Part shown: positions 55,738 to 63,733 of the stretch, piece by piece
Position numbering within the stretch: position 1 is the stretch's first letter
How the letters are laid out: the number at the start of each line of letters is the position of its first letter
Origin: Rubrivivax rivuli
GTDB taxonomy: Bacteria; Pseudomonadota; Gammaproteobacteria; Burkholderiales; Burkholderiaceae_C
Assembly: GCF_004016505.1 (NCBI RefSeq)
Contig: NZ_SACR01000001.1
Span: 310,001 to 374,000 of the forward strand
Direction of reading: 5' to 3'
DNA length: 64,000 bases
Notes under the pieces: generated by a model
What the model was told of the DNA's origin: nothing
Database searches by the model: none
What the model saw: the letters and a program-made list of their open reading frames with translations, nothing else
Position numbers and translations under genes: made by a program

Positions 55738-56479
55738 TCGAGGGAGCCGCCGGGGGTGCCACCCCGGCCCCCTCCACGCCGTGGCGTCGCAGTGCCGCGG
55801 CCACCGCGCCCTCGGCCTTGGCCGCTTCGATGAACCGATGAAGCACCCGCTGCGCCGCCGCGCCGCGGCCAGCCGGAATGCCAGTGGCCTGCTCGATGAC
55901 CATGAAGCGGCCGGGCAGCAGGCGCAGCCCGCCGGCTGCGGGGCCCAGGCGCTCGACCTCGGCCTGCAGCGGCTGCTTCACACCCGCGGCGACCTCCGCG
56001 CCGCTGGCCAGGAACTCGGCCACCACGGCCTGCGAGCTGGGTGCACGCTGCAGCGTGGCGTGCTGCAGGGTGCGGCTGAGGTAGAGGTCGTAGGCGCTGC
56101 CCTGGCCCACCACCACGCGCATGCCGGGGCGGTCGACCTCGTCGTTGCGCTGCAGCGGGCTGGCGCTGCGCACCAGATAGGCGCCCTCGATCAACAGGTA
56201 GGGCGCCGAGAAGCGCAGGCCCTCGCCACGCTGCGGATCGACAGCGAAGAAGCCCAGGTCGGCGGCTTCGCTGCGCACCGCAGCCACGGCCTGCGCGGCG
56301 GTTTCCACCACCTGCAACGCCAAGGGCACGCGCAACTGCGCGGCCAGGGCGCGGGCGAGATCGACGCTCACGCCTTCGGCCGTGCCCGGCCCGGCCCCGG
56401 CGCGGGCCAGCAGCGGGTTGCCCAGGTTGATGGCGGCGTGCAGCGTGCCGCGGGGCGCCAGCAGCGGGGCCTCGTGCAT
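55724..56479 (-). CDS. Substrate-binding-domain protein (SBP_bac_3) without signal peptide
   Basis: Protein of 251 residues with the fold of polar amino acid binding proteins: GVSVDLARALAAQLRVPLALQVVETAAQAVAAVRSEAADLGFFAVDP, then LRFSAPYLLIEGAYLV, then MRVVVGQGSAYDLYLSRTL. No signal peptide is present before this domain, and no longer in-frame start adds one, since the gene begins 12 bases after a stop. It may work in the cytoplasm as a sensor or enzyme-like relative such as cyclohexadienyl dehydratase. The upstream gene is a hypothetical secreted protein on the same strand. Confidence 0.75.
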   Translation of the reverse strand: MHEAPLLAPRGTLHAAINLGNPLLARAGAGPGTAEGVSVDLARALAAQLRVPLALQVVETAAQAVAAVRSEAADLGFFAVDPQRGEGLRFSAPYLLIEGAYLVRSASPLQRNDEVDRPGMRVVVGQGSAYDLYLSRTLQHATLQRAPSSQAVVAEFLASGAEVAAGVKQPLQAEVERLGPAAGGLRLLPGRFMVIEQATGIPAGRGAAAQRVLHRFIEAAKAEGAVAAALRRHGVEGAGVAPPAAPSISAG

Positions 56480-56491
56480 CGACGGCCCCGC

Positions 56492-57307
56492 TCAGCGCGT
56501 GACGGTGGTCACCATCGTGGCCGCCGGGAAGGCGCCACGGAAGCTGAGCACGAAGTTCTCGATGCGGTGGCCCGGCAGCAGCGTGGCCAGCGCGCCCTGC
56601 CGCTGCGTGGTGAAGCTCACCTGCGAACCGAAATCGAAGCTGATCAGCGGCAGCGTGGTGGCCATCTTCGTCTCGCGCCCGCCCGGGCCGGCCACCCACC
56701 AGTTGGCCAGGAAGCTGGTGTCGAAGCCCGGCACGTTCACCGTGCCGTGGAGGAACCAGCGCGGCCCGGCGGCCGGGTGCTCGGGCGCCACGGCCACGAA
56801 GAGATCGCCGCTGCCGCCCGCCGCCGTGGGCGCCGGGGCGGTGTAGGCCAGGCCCTCGTCCAGCACTGCCGGCACGCCGGCGCCGCGCAGTGCCTGCACC
56901 AGGGCCGGGCTGTTGCTCACGTAGCCCAGGGTGTAGTTGTTGATGGCGGTGTTGGGGTCGGTGCCGGTGCCGTCGGGCGACACGATGATCAGGCCGACCT
57001 GCGCCACGCGCCCCGGCCGCGCCGGGCGGGCGCCCACGCGCACGGCCGCACAGTCGGCGGCGCGCACCACCAGGCGCGCGCCGGCCGCATCGGCCACCAG
57101 GGTGTAGCGGGCCGGCACCAGGGCACGCGCGGCGGCAGCGTCCACCACCGCGACGCCGACGAATTCGGTGCATTGCGTGAACTGCACGGTGGGGGGCTGG
57201 CTGCCGCCGGGACCGTCGCCGCTGGCCAGGGCGAGCAGGGGACACCACAGCAAGGCCAGGGCTGCGGTGCGGGGCTGGAAGCAAGACAGGGCGAAGGACG
57301 GGCGCAT
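56492..57307 (-). CDS. Hypothetical secreted protein
   Basis: Protein of 271 residues; the ATG at 57307 opens a signal peptide ending PLLALAS. The rest contains VGVAVVDAAAARALVPARYTLV, LVVRAADC, and QVGLIIVSPDGTGTDPNTAINNYTLGY. The general form, with a ligand-like beta barrel and a terminal segment on HRIENFVLSFRGAFPAATM, faintly recalls acetoacetate-decarboxylase-like folds, but I cannot support this with a catalytic residue. It precedes the SBP_bac_3 gene by 12 bases and is probably co-transcribed. Confidence 0.65.
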   Translation of the reverse strand: MRPSFALSCFQPRTAALALLWCPLLALASGDGPGGSQPPTVQFTQCTEFVGVAVVDAAAARALVPARYTLVADAAGARLVVRAADCAAVRVGARPARPGRVAQVGLIIVSPDGTGTDPNTAINNYTLGYVSNSPALVQALRGAGVPAVLDEGLAYTAPAPTAAGGSGDLFVAVAPEHPAAGPRWFLHGTVNVPGFDTSFLANWWVAGPGGRETKMATTLPLISFDFGSQVSFTTQRQGALATLLPGHRIENFVLSFRGAFPAATMVTTVTR

Positions 57308-57507
57308 GCGGCATCTCCAGGTCGGGTGAACGGGAGCGCATGGTCGGCACTGCGGCCCGCGCTGTCGACCTGCAGGCAACCGTGAAGCTAGGGGGCCGGC
57401 GCGCCGGTGCACCGCCGCCCGGCAACGCCCGCTTGGCGTCCCGAAGGCTGGGGTCTTGGGGAACACGAGCAGCGCCGGCCGCAGCCGCGCCACCAGAATG
57501 CGCGCCC

Positions 57508-58419
57508 ATGACGCACCCCGCCCACCCCCTCCTCACCGCCCCGGCTCCGGCCGGCCTGTCCACCGGCCCGGGCCGCGGCCTGCAGCGCCGCCACCTGTTG
57601 GCCGCCGGCCCCGCCGCACTGCTGGCCGTCGGCCTGCCCGGCTGTGCCAGCCTGGGTGGCAGCGCCAGCACCGAGCCCGATGCCGCCCTGCGGGCCGTGC
57701 TGGCCGCACCGCACCGCAGCGAAGCCAACCGCGCACGCGACGTGTGGCGCAACCCCGGCCCCACGCTGGCCTTCTTCGGCATCCGCCCCACGCTCACGGT
57801 GGTGGAGCTCTCGCCCGGCGGCGCCTGGTACAGCGAGATCCTGGCGCCCTACCTGCGCACCAGCGGCAAGCTCTACCTGGCGCACTTCCCGGCCGACAGC
57901 GCCAACGCCAACATGCGCCGCAGCCGTGCGAACTTCGCCGAGCGCATGGCCAAGGCCCCCGAGCTCTACGACAAGGCCGTGCTGGCCACGCTGCCCACGG
58001 CCACCGGCGCGCCCGAGGTGCCGGCCGGCAGCGCCGACCTGGTGCTGACCTTCCGCAACGTGCACAACTGGGTCAGCGACAAGAGCCTGGACGACAAGCT
58101 GCGCGGCTGCTTCGCGATGCTCAAGCCCGGCGGCGTGCTGGGCGTGGTGGACCACCGCGCCAACCCCGGCACCACGCTGGAAGCCATGGCCAAGAGCGGC
58201 TACGTCACCGAAGCCTTCATGGAAGAACGCGCCCGCGCCGCCGGCTTCGTGCTGGCCGCCAAGAGCGAGATCAACGCCAACCCGAAGGACACGAAAGACC
58301 ACCCGAACGGCGTGTGGACGCTGCCGCCCACCTTCGCGCGCAAGGAAGTCGAACGCGAGCGCTACGCCGCCATCGGCGAGAGCGACCGCTTCACGCACCG
58401 GTATGTGAAGCCGGCTTGA
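57508..58419 (+). CDS. Exported class I methyltransferase-like lipoprotein
   Basis: Protein of 303 residues with an N-terminal RRHLLAAGPAALLAVGLPGCAS: twin arginines followed by a hydrophobic core and lipobox, so export by Tat and lipidation at the Cys is predicted. The mature part matches the predicted methyltransferase family often called COG4798, with VVELSPGGAWYSEILAPYL as the SAM-site region, ADLVLTFRNVHNWV, and MLKPGGVLGVVDHR. SAM is not known in the periplasm, so enzymatic function outside the cytoplasm is puzzling. A CAGAAT element 8 bases before the ATG could be the -10. Its end overlaps the convergent PEP-CTERM gene by 29 bases. Confidence 0.85.
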   Translation: MTHPAHPLLTAPAPAGLSTGPGRGLQRRHLLAAGPAALLAVGLPGCASLGGSASTEPDAALRAVLAAPHRSEANRARDVWRNPGPTLAFFGIRPTLTVVELSPGGAWYSEILAPYLRTSGKLYLAHFPADSANANMRRSRANFAERMAKAPELYDKAVLATLPTATGAPEVPAGSADLVLTFRNVHNWVSDKSLDDKLRGCFAMLKPGGVLGVVDHRANPGTTLEAMAKSGYVTEAFMEERARAAGFVLAAKSEINANPKDTKDHPNGVWTLPPTFARKEVERERYAAIGESDRFTHRYVKPA

Positions 58420-59275
58420 GGCCGGGGCCTGCGGGCGGCCTCTTCGGTGGCCGCACCGCCCGCGCCGCCAGCAGGGACAGCAGCGCCAGCCCGATCAGCG
58501 CCAGCGAGCCGGGTTCGGGCACCGGCTGCGCACCACCGCCCGGGGGTGACGCGGGCGGCGCCACGTAGGGCTGGGTGCTGAAGCTCGTGATCCTGCCGCT
58601 GTAGCTGATGAAGGTGTCGGGGCCGCCATTGCGGTTCCAGAAGAAGCCGAAGCCGATGGCCTGCACGCTCAGCGTGCCGGGCACGCTGTCGATGGCCAGC
58701 GGGATGTCGGTGCCGCTGATCACCGGGTCGTAGAGGCCCCAGGCGAAGGTCAGCGCCAGGCGCCCGGTGACACCGCCGCCGTAAAGCCCGGGGCCCACCT
58801 GCCAGCCGGCAGGCAGGCCGGTGATGTCGTTCATCGATTGGTCGATCAACTGCAGCCGGTCGTGCAGGCGGCCCGCGTCGCCGTTGGTCACCACGGCCGC
58901 GGCCGAGCCGGGGCCCACGCCGTTGTAGGCGCTGCTGGGCGAAGGCGAGAAGGCCAGGCCCGTCGATCGCGCCTGCAGGCCGCCGGCCTGCAGCGAGGCG
59001 CTGAAGCTGTTCAGGCCGGTGAAGTTGTGGACGAGGCTGGTGTTGAAGCTGCTGGGCACGTAGCCATTGGGCGGGGCATTGGTGCTCGTGACCATCGCAG
59101 GGTCGAAGATGTAAGTGCCGCTGACCGAGCCCCAGTGGCTTTGCGCGATGGCGCTGGTGCAGCCGTTGCCGGCGCAGGTGTCGAAGCGGGCCGTGTAGTT
59201 CAGCTGGATGGGTGCGGCCTGGGCCCCGGCCGCAGCGGCCAAGGCCAGGGAGATGAAGACGCGGGAAGAGCGCAT
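58391..59275 (-). CDS. PEP-CTERM sorting-domain protein
   Basis: Exported protein of 294 residues. A signal peptide (MRSSRVFISLALAAAAGAQA) precedes a 210-residue beta-rich, Ser/Gly-rich region with few charged residues and two cysteines near the start (DTCAGNGCT). The C-terminus is a textbook PEP-CTERM tail: VPEPGSLALIGLALLSLLAARAVRPP. An exosortase would cut it and attach or release the protein in an exopolysaccharide context. No exosortase gene lies in this window. The function of the main domain is unknown. Confidence 0.9.
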   Translation of the reverse strand: MRSSRVFISLALAAAAGAQAAPIQLNYTARFDTCAGNGCTSAIAQSHWGSVSGTYIFDPAMVTSTNAPPNGYVPSSFNTSLVHNFTGLNSFSASLQAGGLQARSTGLAFSPSPSSAYNGVGPGSAAAVVTNGDAGRLHDRLQLIDQSMNDITGLPAGWQVGPGLYGGGVTGRLALTFAWGLYDPVISGTDIPLAIDSVPGTLSVQAIGFGFFWNRNGGPDTFISYSGRITSFSTQPYVAPPASPPGGGAQPVPEPGSLALIGLALLSLLAARAVRPPKRPPAGPGLKPASHTGA

Positions 59276-59346
59276 GGCAAAGACCTTGGCAAGGGTGAAA
59301 TGCCCGAGGCCCCGGCCCCGGTCCCTTGCTTACGCCGCCCCGGCCC

Positions 59347-59390
59347 GGCCGGTGTGTCACACCGCCGGCCTCCACCCCGCGAACGCGGGG
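59347..59390 (-). terminator. Pair of hairpins downstream of the antiporter gene
   Basis: On leaving the antiporter gene (stop at 59403) the transcript meets CCCCGCG-AA-CGCGGGG (59375-59390) and then a second hairpin around GGTGTGTCACACC flanked by GGCC and GGCC-like arms (59347-59370). Either could end transcription. No T-tract is seen. Confidence 0.4.
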
Positions 59391-59402
59391 CGCCGCACGC
59401 CT

Positions 59403-60602
59403 TCAGCCGCTGCGCCCGATCAGCCCCGGGTTGCGCTTGAGCATCGGCGTCACCAGCGGCACCGTCAGCATGGTGCTGGCCACCGCCATCAGCAGCAGCG
59501 CGGTGAAGGTGCCCGAGGTGATGACACCTTTGTCGAGCAGCACGTTGGCGAAGATGATCTCGATCAGCGCCTTGGTCTGCAGCAGCCAGCCCACCAGGCT
59601 GGCCTCGCCCGGCTGCCAGCGCTGCACGCGCGCGGCCAGGTGGATGCCCAGCAGCTTGCCGCCCACGCTGGCGGCCAGCAGCAGCGCCGCAGCCAGGAAG
59701 ACGGTGGCGCCGCCCAGCGTCCAGTTGGTGCGCAGCCCGGTGCTGAGGAAGAACACCGGCATCAGCACCAGCAGCACGTGGTGGCGCAGCTGGTCGAGCT
59801 TGTCGCGGTCGAACCAGCGCATGTCCAGCGCCACGCCGGCCAGGAAGGCGCCCACCATGTAGTGCAGGCCGCACCAGTCGGCGCCCAGCGCCACGACGAT
59901 CAGCCACACCAGCGCCACGTACCAGCGGTCGCTCTCGGCCAGGCGCTGCATCAGCCAGCGCAGGCCCCAGCAAGCCAGCGCAAACAGCACCAGGAAGATG
60001 ACCTGCCGGCCCACGCGCTGCCAGTCCAGCAGGATGATGGCCAGCACGCCCCAGATGGCGATGTCGTCGAGGCTGGCATAGCGCAGGATGCGCTGGCCCA
60101 GCGGCTGGCGCAGGATGTCCATCTTCTCCATCAGCAGGATCAGGATGGGCAGCGCCGTCACCGCGCAGGCCATGCCGATGCCCAGCACGAACTGCCAGGT
60201 GGCGGCCTTCGGGCCCACCCAGCCCGGCACCAGCAGCAGCAGCGCCGCCGCGGCGCAGCCGGCCAGCAGCGGCGTGAAGAGCGCGAAGCCCGCGGTGACG
60301 GCGCTTTCGCGCCGGCTCTTCCAGGCCAGCGGCAGGTCGAGCTCGATGCCCGCCAGAAAGACGAACAGCGACACCGCCCACCAGGCCACGCCGTTGAGCG
60401 ACGCAATCACCGGCGGCGTGAAGATGGCGCCGTAGACCTCGGGCAGCGCCGCGCCCAGCAGCCCGGGGCCCAGCAGCACGCCGGTGACGATCTGCACCAC
60501 CACCAGCGGCGCCCAGTAATCGGTGCGGAAGACGCGCCAGATCAGGTAGGGGATGCTGAAGACGATCAGCATCGCGACGAGGAAGAGCTCGGTGGTGTTC
60601 AT
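59403..60602 (-). CDS. Cation/proton antiporter (CPA2, KefB-like membrane domain)
   Basis: Integral membrane protein of 399 residues with about 12 hydrophobic segments and the Na_H_exchanger fold. Visible are LLGPGLLGAALPEVYG, FLAGIELDLPLAWKSR, GIGMACAVTALPILILLMEK, the unwound-helix region ILRYASLDDIAIWGVLAIILL with paired Asp residues, and MVGAFLAGVALD. No cytoplasmic RCK/TrkA domain follows, unlike KefB and KefC. It would exchange Na+ or K+ for protons. It diverges from the lactate-dehydrogenase-like gene by 92 bases. Confidence 0.9.
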   Translation of the reverse strand: MNTTELFLVAMLIVFSIPYLIWRVFRTDYWAPLVVVQIVTGVLLGPGLLGAALPEVYGAIFTPPVIASLNGVAWWAVSLFVFLAGIELDLPLAWKSRRESAVTAGFALFTPLLAGCAAAALLLLVPGWVGPKAATWQFVLGIGMACAVTALPILILLMEKMDILRQPLGQRILRYASLDDIAIWGVLAIILLDWQRVGRQVIFLVLFALACWGLRWLMQRLAESDRWYVALVWLIVVALGADWCGLHYMVGAFLAGVALDMRWFDRDKLDQLRHHVLLVLMPVFFLSTGLRTNWTLGGATVFLAAALLLAASVGGKLLGIHLAARVQRWQPGEASLVGWLLQTKALIEIIFANVLLDKGVITSGTFTALLLMAVASTMLTVPLVTPMLKRNPGLIGRSG

Positions 60603-60694
60603 CGAGGGGGGGTCGGGGCAGGGCGGCGTGCGAAAGCGCGCGAATGTACCCCGCCGACGCGGCTATCGTCGGAACCCTCAGAGCGGGAGGTTGC

Positions 60695-61612
60695 ATGCGC
60701 AGGCAGGTCGGCATCATCGGCACCGGTTCGGTGGGCACGAGCGTGGCGGTGTCCACGCTGCAGGCGGGCGTGGCGCGCACGCTGTGGCTGCACGACCTGA
60801 ACGCCGCCCGCGCCGAAGGCGAGGCCATGGACCTGGCCCACGGCGCGGCCTTCTACCCCGCCTGCGCGCTGCGCACCGCCACGCTGGCCGAGATGCGGCA
60901 GTGCGACGTGGTGGTGGTGGCCGCCGGCCGCAACAGCCGCCCCGGCGAGACGCGCCTGGACCTGCTGCGCGACAACGCACGCGTGATGGCCGACGTCGGC
61001 CACGCGCTGGCCGGCTTCGAGGGCACGGTGGTGCTGGTCACCAACCCCGTGGACGTGCTGACGCGCGTGCTGCAGCAGGCCAGCGGCCTGCCGCCCGAGC
61101 GCGTGCTGGGCACCGGCACCATGCTCGACACCGCACGCCTGCGCCAGATGCTGGGCGCGGAGCTGGGCGTGGCCACCAACTCCATCCACGCCCAGGTGCT
61201 GGGCGAGCATGGCGATTCAGAACTGGTGCTGTGGTCGGGCGCGCAGGTGGGCGGGGTGCCGCTGCGCCAGTGGCGGGGCTGGCAGGCCGAAACCGAGGCG
61301 CGGCTCGCCCACGCGGTGCGCGTGGCGGCCTACGAGGTGATCCAGCGCAAGGGCATGACCAACCACGCGATCGGCATGGTGACGGCCCGGCTGCTGCAGG
61401 CGCTGCTGCGCGACGAGGGCCGCGTGCTCACGGTCTCGCGCGTGCAGCAGGGCGCGGCGGGGCTGCAGGGCGTGGCGCTCTCGCTGCCCACGGTGGTGGG
61501 CCGCGGCGGCGGCGTGCAGGTGCTGGTGCCGCAGATGGATGCGGCCGAGCAGGCGGCGCTGGCCCACTCGGCGCAGGTGCTGCAGGCCGCGGCCGCCAGC
61601 GTGGCGGCCTGA
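60695..61612 (+). CDS. L-lactate/malate dehydrogenase family protein
   Basis: NAD-dependent 2-hydroxyacid dehydrogenase of 305 residues. GGGAGG precedes the ATG at 60695. The dinucleotide fold is IGTGSVGTSVAVS, with Asp34 (WLHDLN) favouring NAD+. Catalytic Asp and Arg are in MLDTARLRQ and His in GEHGDSE. The general pattern (GETRLDLL) is LDH-like, but the specificity position reads Ser81 (GRNSRPGETR) where LDH has Gln and MDH Arg. The substrate could therefore be a bulkier 2-oxoacid. No fructose-bisphosphate site can be judged by eye. Confidence 0.87.
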   Translation: MRRQVGIIGTGSVGTSVAVSTLQAGVARTLWLHDLNAARAEGEAMDLAHGAAFYPACALRTATLAEMRQCDVVVVAAGRNSRPGETRLDLLRDNARVMADVGHALAGFEGTVVLVTNPVDVLTRVLQQASGLPPERVLGTGTMLDTARLRQMLGAELGVATNSIHAQVLGEHGDSELVLWSGAQVGGVPLRQWRGWQAETEARLAHAVRVAAYEVIQRKGMTNHAIGMVTARLLQALLRDEGRVLTVSRVQQGAAGLQGVALSLPTVVGRGGGVQVLVPQMDAAEQAALAHSAQVLQAAAASVAA

Positions 61613-61628
61613 ACCGCCGGCCGGGTTC

Positions 61629-62513
61629 TCAGGCCAGCGCGGGCTCGGCTTGCCGCTGGCGAGCGGGCGCCACGCGGCGCGCCTGCACGCCCACGGCCAC
61701 CAGGCCCAGGGCCATCAGCAGCCAGGTGCCGGGCTCGGGGATCACCGCCACCTGGCGCAGACCCACGGTCTGGATCAGCGTGGCGAACTCGGCGTAGGAG
61801 AAATCGCGGTCTTTCGTGCGCTCGATGCTGGGCATCAGCGACGGCGAGGCGCCGGTGGCCATCACCGACCACAGGCTCTCGCCCGGGTTGGGCGCCTGAC
61901 CACTGGGGTGCACCAGGCTCAGGCCGTGGCCGATCTCGTGCGTGACGGTACCGGCCAGCAGGTTGATGCGCTGCTGGTTGTTGGTGGCCAGGCTCAGCAG
62001 CCCGGCGATGCTGTCGGTGAGGGTGCTGCCGAAGATGGTGCCGTTGGCGACGCTGGAGACGCCGGCGCTGTTGCGCACGCAGCCCAGGCAGGCCTGGCCG
62101 AGGAAGCCGACGTTCGGGTTGGCGTCGCCAATGGCCATGGTGTACCACTCGGTGTCGCCGTTGGTGGGCGCGGTGTTGCCGTTGCTCCACTCGAAGTTGA
62201 TGTTCAGCTCGTAGCCGGCGGGCAGCGGGCTCTGCGCGTTGGTGGCGAAGCTGGGGTAGCCCAGGTAGTGGTTCTGCACCGCGGCCAGCGTGGCGTTGCG
62301 GATGTCGGTGATCGACATCCCGGTGAAGCCCCAGCTCGCGAACGTTTCGGGCACGCTGGCCACGCCGGCGCGGTCGATCGTGGGCGCGGCCACGAAGTTC
62401 AGCATGATGGTCAGCGCTTCGGCCGGCTTGTCGGTGGCCAAGCCGAGGCCCAGGGCCAGCGTGGCGGCGATGGCGGCCTTGCGGCCGGTGTGCAGGGCGC
62501 TGCGGGTGTTCAT
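61629..62513 (-). CDS. PEP-CTERM metalloprotease, metzincin-like
   Basis: Exported zinc protease of 294 residues. A signal peptide ends near PAEAL. The zinc site is TVTHEIGHGLSLVH, the HExxHxxGxxH-like pattern HEIGHGLSLVH of the matrixin/metzincin group, followed by a Met-containing turn (SVMATG). A CLGC pair lies before the active site. The C-terminus VIPEPGTWLLMALGLVAVGV plus RR is a PEP-CTERM sorting tail. GGAGGA before the ATG supports the start at 62513. No inhibitory propeptide is recognised. It converges on the LDH-like gene with 16 bases between the stops. Confidence 0.9.
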   Translation of the reverse strand: MNTRSALHTGRKAAIAATLALGLGLATDKPAEALTIMLNFVAAPTIDRAGVASVPETFASWGFTGMSITDIRNATLAAVQNHYLGYPSFATNAQSPLPAGYELNINFEWSNGNTAPTNGDTEWYTMAIGDANPNVGFLGQACLGCVRNSAGVSSVANGTIFGSTLTDSIAGLLSLATNNQQRINLLAGTVTHEIGHGLSLVHPSGQAPNPGESLWSVMATGASPSLMPSIERTKDRDFSYAEFATLIQTVGLRQVAVIPEPGTWLLMALGLVAVGVQARRVAPARQRQAEPALA

Positions 62514-62665
62514 GGCGGTGTCCTCCCTGGGGTGGCCTGACGGCTTTTGTGAGCGGGGTCTGCGGCCACGCCGCAACGCGACCGACTATGCCGAGGAAGC
62601 CCGGCAGCGTCTCGCAAGCCAGGCCCCGCACCCCGTGAATGGGGGATGCGCAGCGCCGGCAGGCC

Positions 62666-63670
62666 TCAGGCCGGCACGGTGTCCCAGGGCGCGACCGAGC
62701 CGTCGTCGCTGGCCGGGCCTGCGGCCAAGGCCCCCGGCGCGGAGGCCGCGGGCTCGGTGCGCTGCTGCAGGCCGCCCAGCGCCTCGATCAGCTCGGGGAT
62801 CAGCAGCTTGAGCTCGCCGGTGAAGAGGGCCACGTCGGCATCGAAGCCGCCCTCGTCCTTCTGCGCAGCGCCTGCGTCGGCGCCGCTGCCTTCCAGCACC
62901 ACGTCCAGCAGCTTGATCTTCTTCAGCGTCAGCGCTTCGGTGAGCACGAAGCTCACACGCCCGGCCCAGGTGAGCGCCAGCTGCGTGGGCAGCTTGCCCT
63001 GGCGCACGTGTTCGCCCACCTCGTCGATGTCCAGCGTGTGGCGCGCGTAGCGCACGGTGGCCTTCTCGCTGTCGGGCTGCTTGAGTTCACATTCGCGGTC
63101 GATGCTGAAGCCGGCCGGCGCTTCCTTCTCGGCCAGCCAGGCGGCCATGGCACTGGCCGGGGCCAGCGCCGTCTGCACAAGCGCGACCTTGAAGCCGCCG
63201 CCCAGCTGTTCCACGAGACGCGTGACCACGGCATCGGCCTTCTTCACACTGCCGGCGCCCACCAGCAGCCACTGCGCCTTGGGGTCGATCCACACGGCGG
63301 TGTGCGAGCGCTTCGGAAAGGCGCGCGGCAGCAGCTGGTGGATGACCTCTTCCTTCAGCTCCTTGACGATCTTGCCCTTGGGGCGGCGGCCGGTGTCCTT
63401 CTCGATGGCATCGAGCTTCTTGCCCACCTGATCTTTGATGACGCCGCCGGGCACGGCCTTGGTCTCGGTGGCCAGGCGCAGCAGGTATTGGCCGCCCACG
63501 CTCTCGATCAGCGGGCCGTGGGCCTCGCCGCGCGGCTCCACCCAGCCGATGGATTCAGGTTGGCTGGCGCCGCACTCGACGAAACGCGCGCCTTGCAGGC
63601 GCTTGTCGATCTCGGCCAGGCCGGGGGCGTCCCAGTGTTCGATGCTGTAGACGAGGGCGTTCTTGAACAT
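62666..63670 (-). CDS. rdgC: Recombination-associated protein RdgC
   Basis: Ring-shaped dsDNA-binding protein of 334 residues that restrains RecA. The opening MFKNALVYSI, the phrase IGWVEPRG, and the central FPKRSHTAVWIDPKAQWLLVGAGS are family-typical. It is some 30 residues longer than the Escherichia coli protein because of an acidic, Ala-rich C-terminal tail (ASAPGALAAGPASDDGS). It is a housekeeping gene, with the sensor-kinase gene 63 bases away on the same strand. Confidence 0.95.
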   Translation of the reverse strand: MFKNALVYSIEHWDAPGLAEIDKRLQGARFVECGASQPESIGWVEPRGEAHGPLIESVGGQYLLRLATETKAVPGGVIKDQVGKKLDAIEKDTGRRPKGKIVKELKEEVIHQLLPRAFPKRSHTAVWIDPKAQWLLVGAGSVKKADAVVTRLVEQLGGGFKVALVQTALAPASAMAAWLAEKEAPAGFSIDRECELKQPDSEKATVRYARHTLDIDEVGEHVRQGKLPTQLALTWAGRVSFVLTEALTLKKIKLLDVVLEGSGADAGAAQKDEGGFDADVALFTGELKLLIPELIEALGGLQQRTEPAASAPGALAAGPASDDGSVAPWDTVPA

Positions 63671-63733
63671 GGCGGGGCCGGGTGGCCTGAAGGGCCCCAG
63701 GGGCGGGCGTCAGGCAGGGGGAAAGGGGCGCGA

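Noticed and set aside
48440..59335. Shared CGTAAG-type sequence upstream of the minus-strand genes at 48385 and 59275, considered as an ECF sigma promoter
   Set aside because: No matching -10 element at the needed spacing was found at either site.
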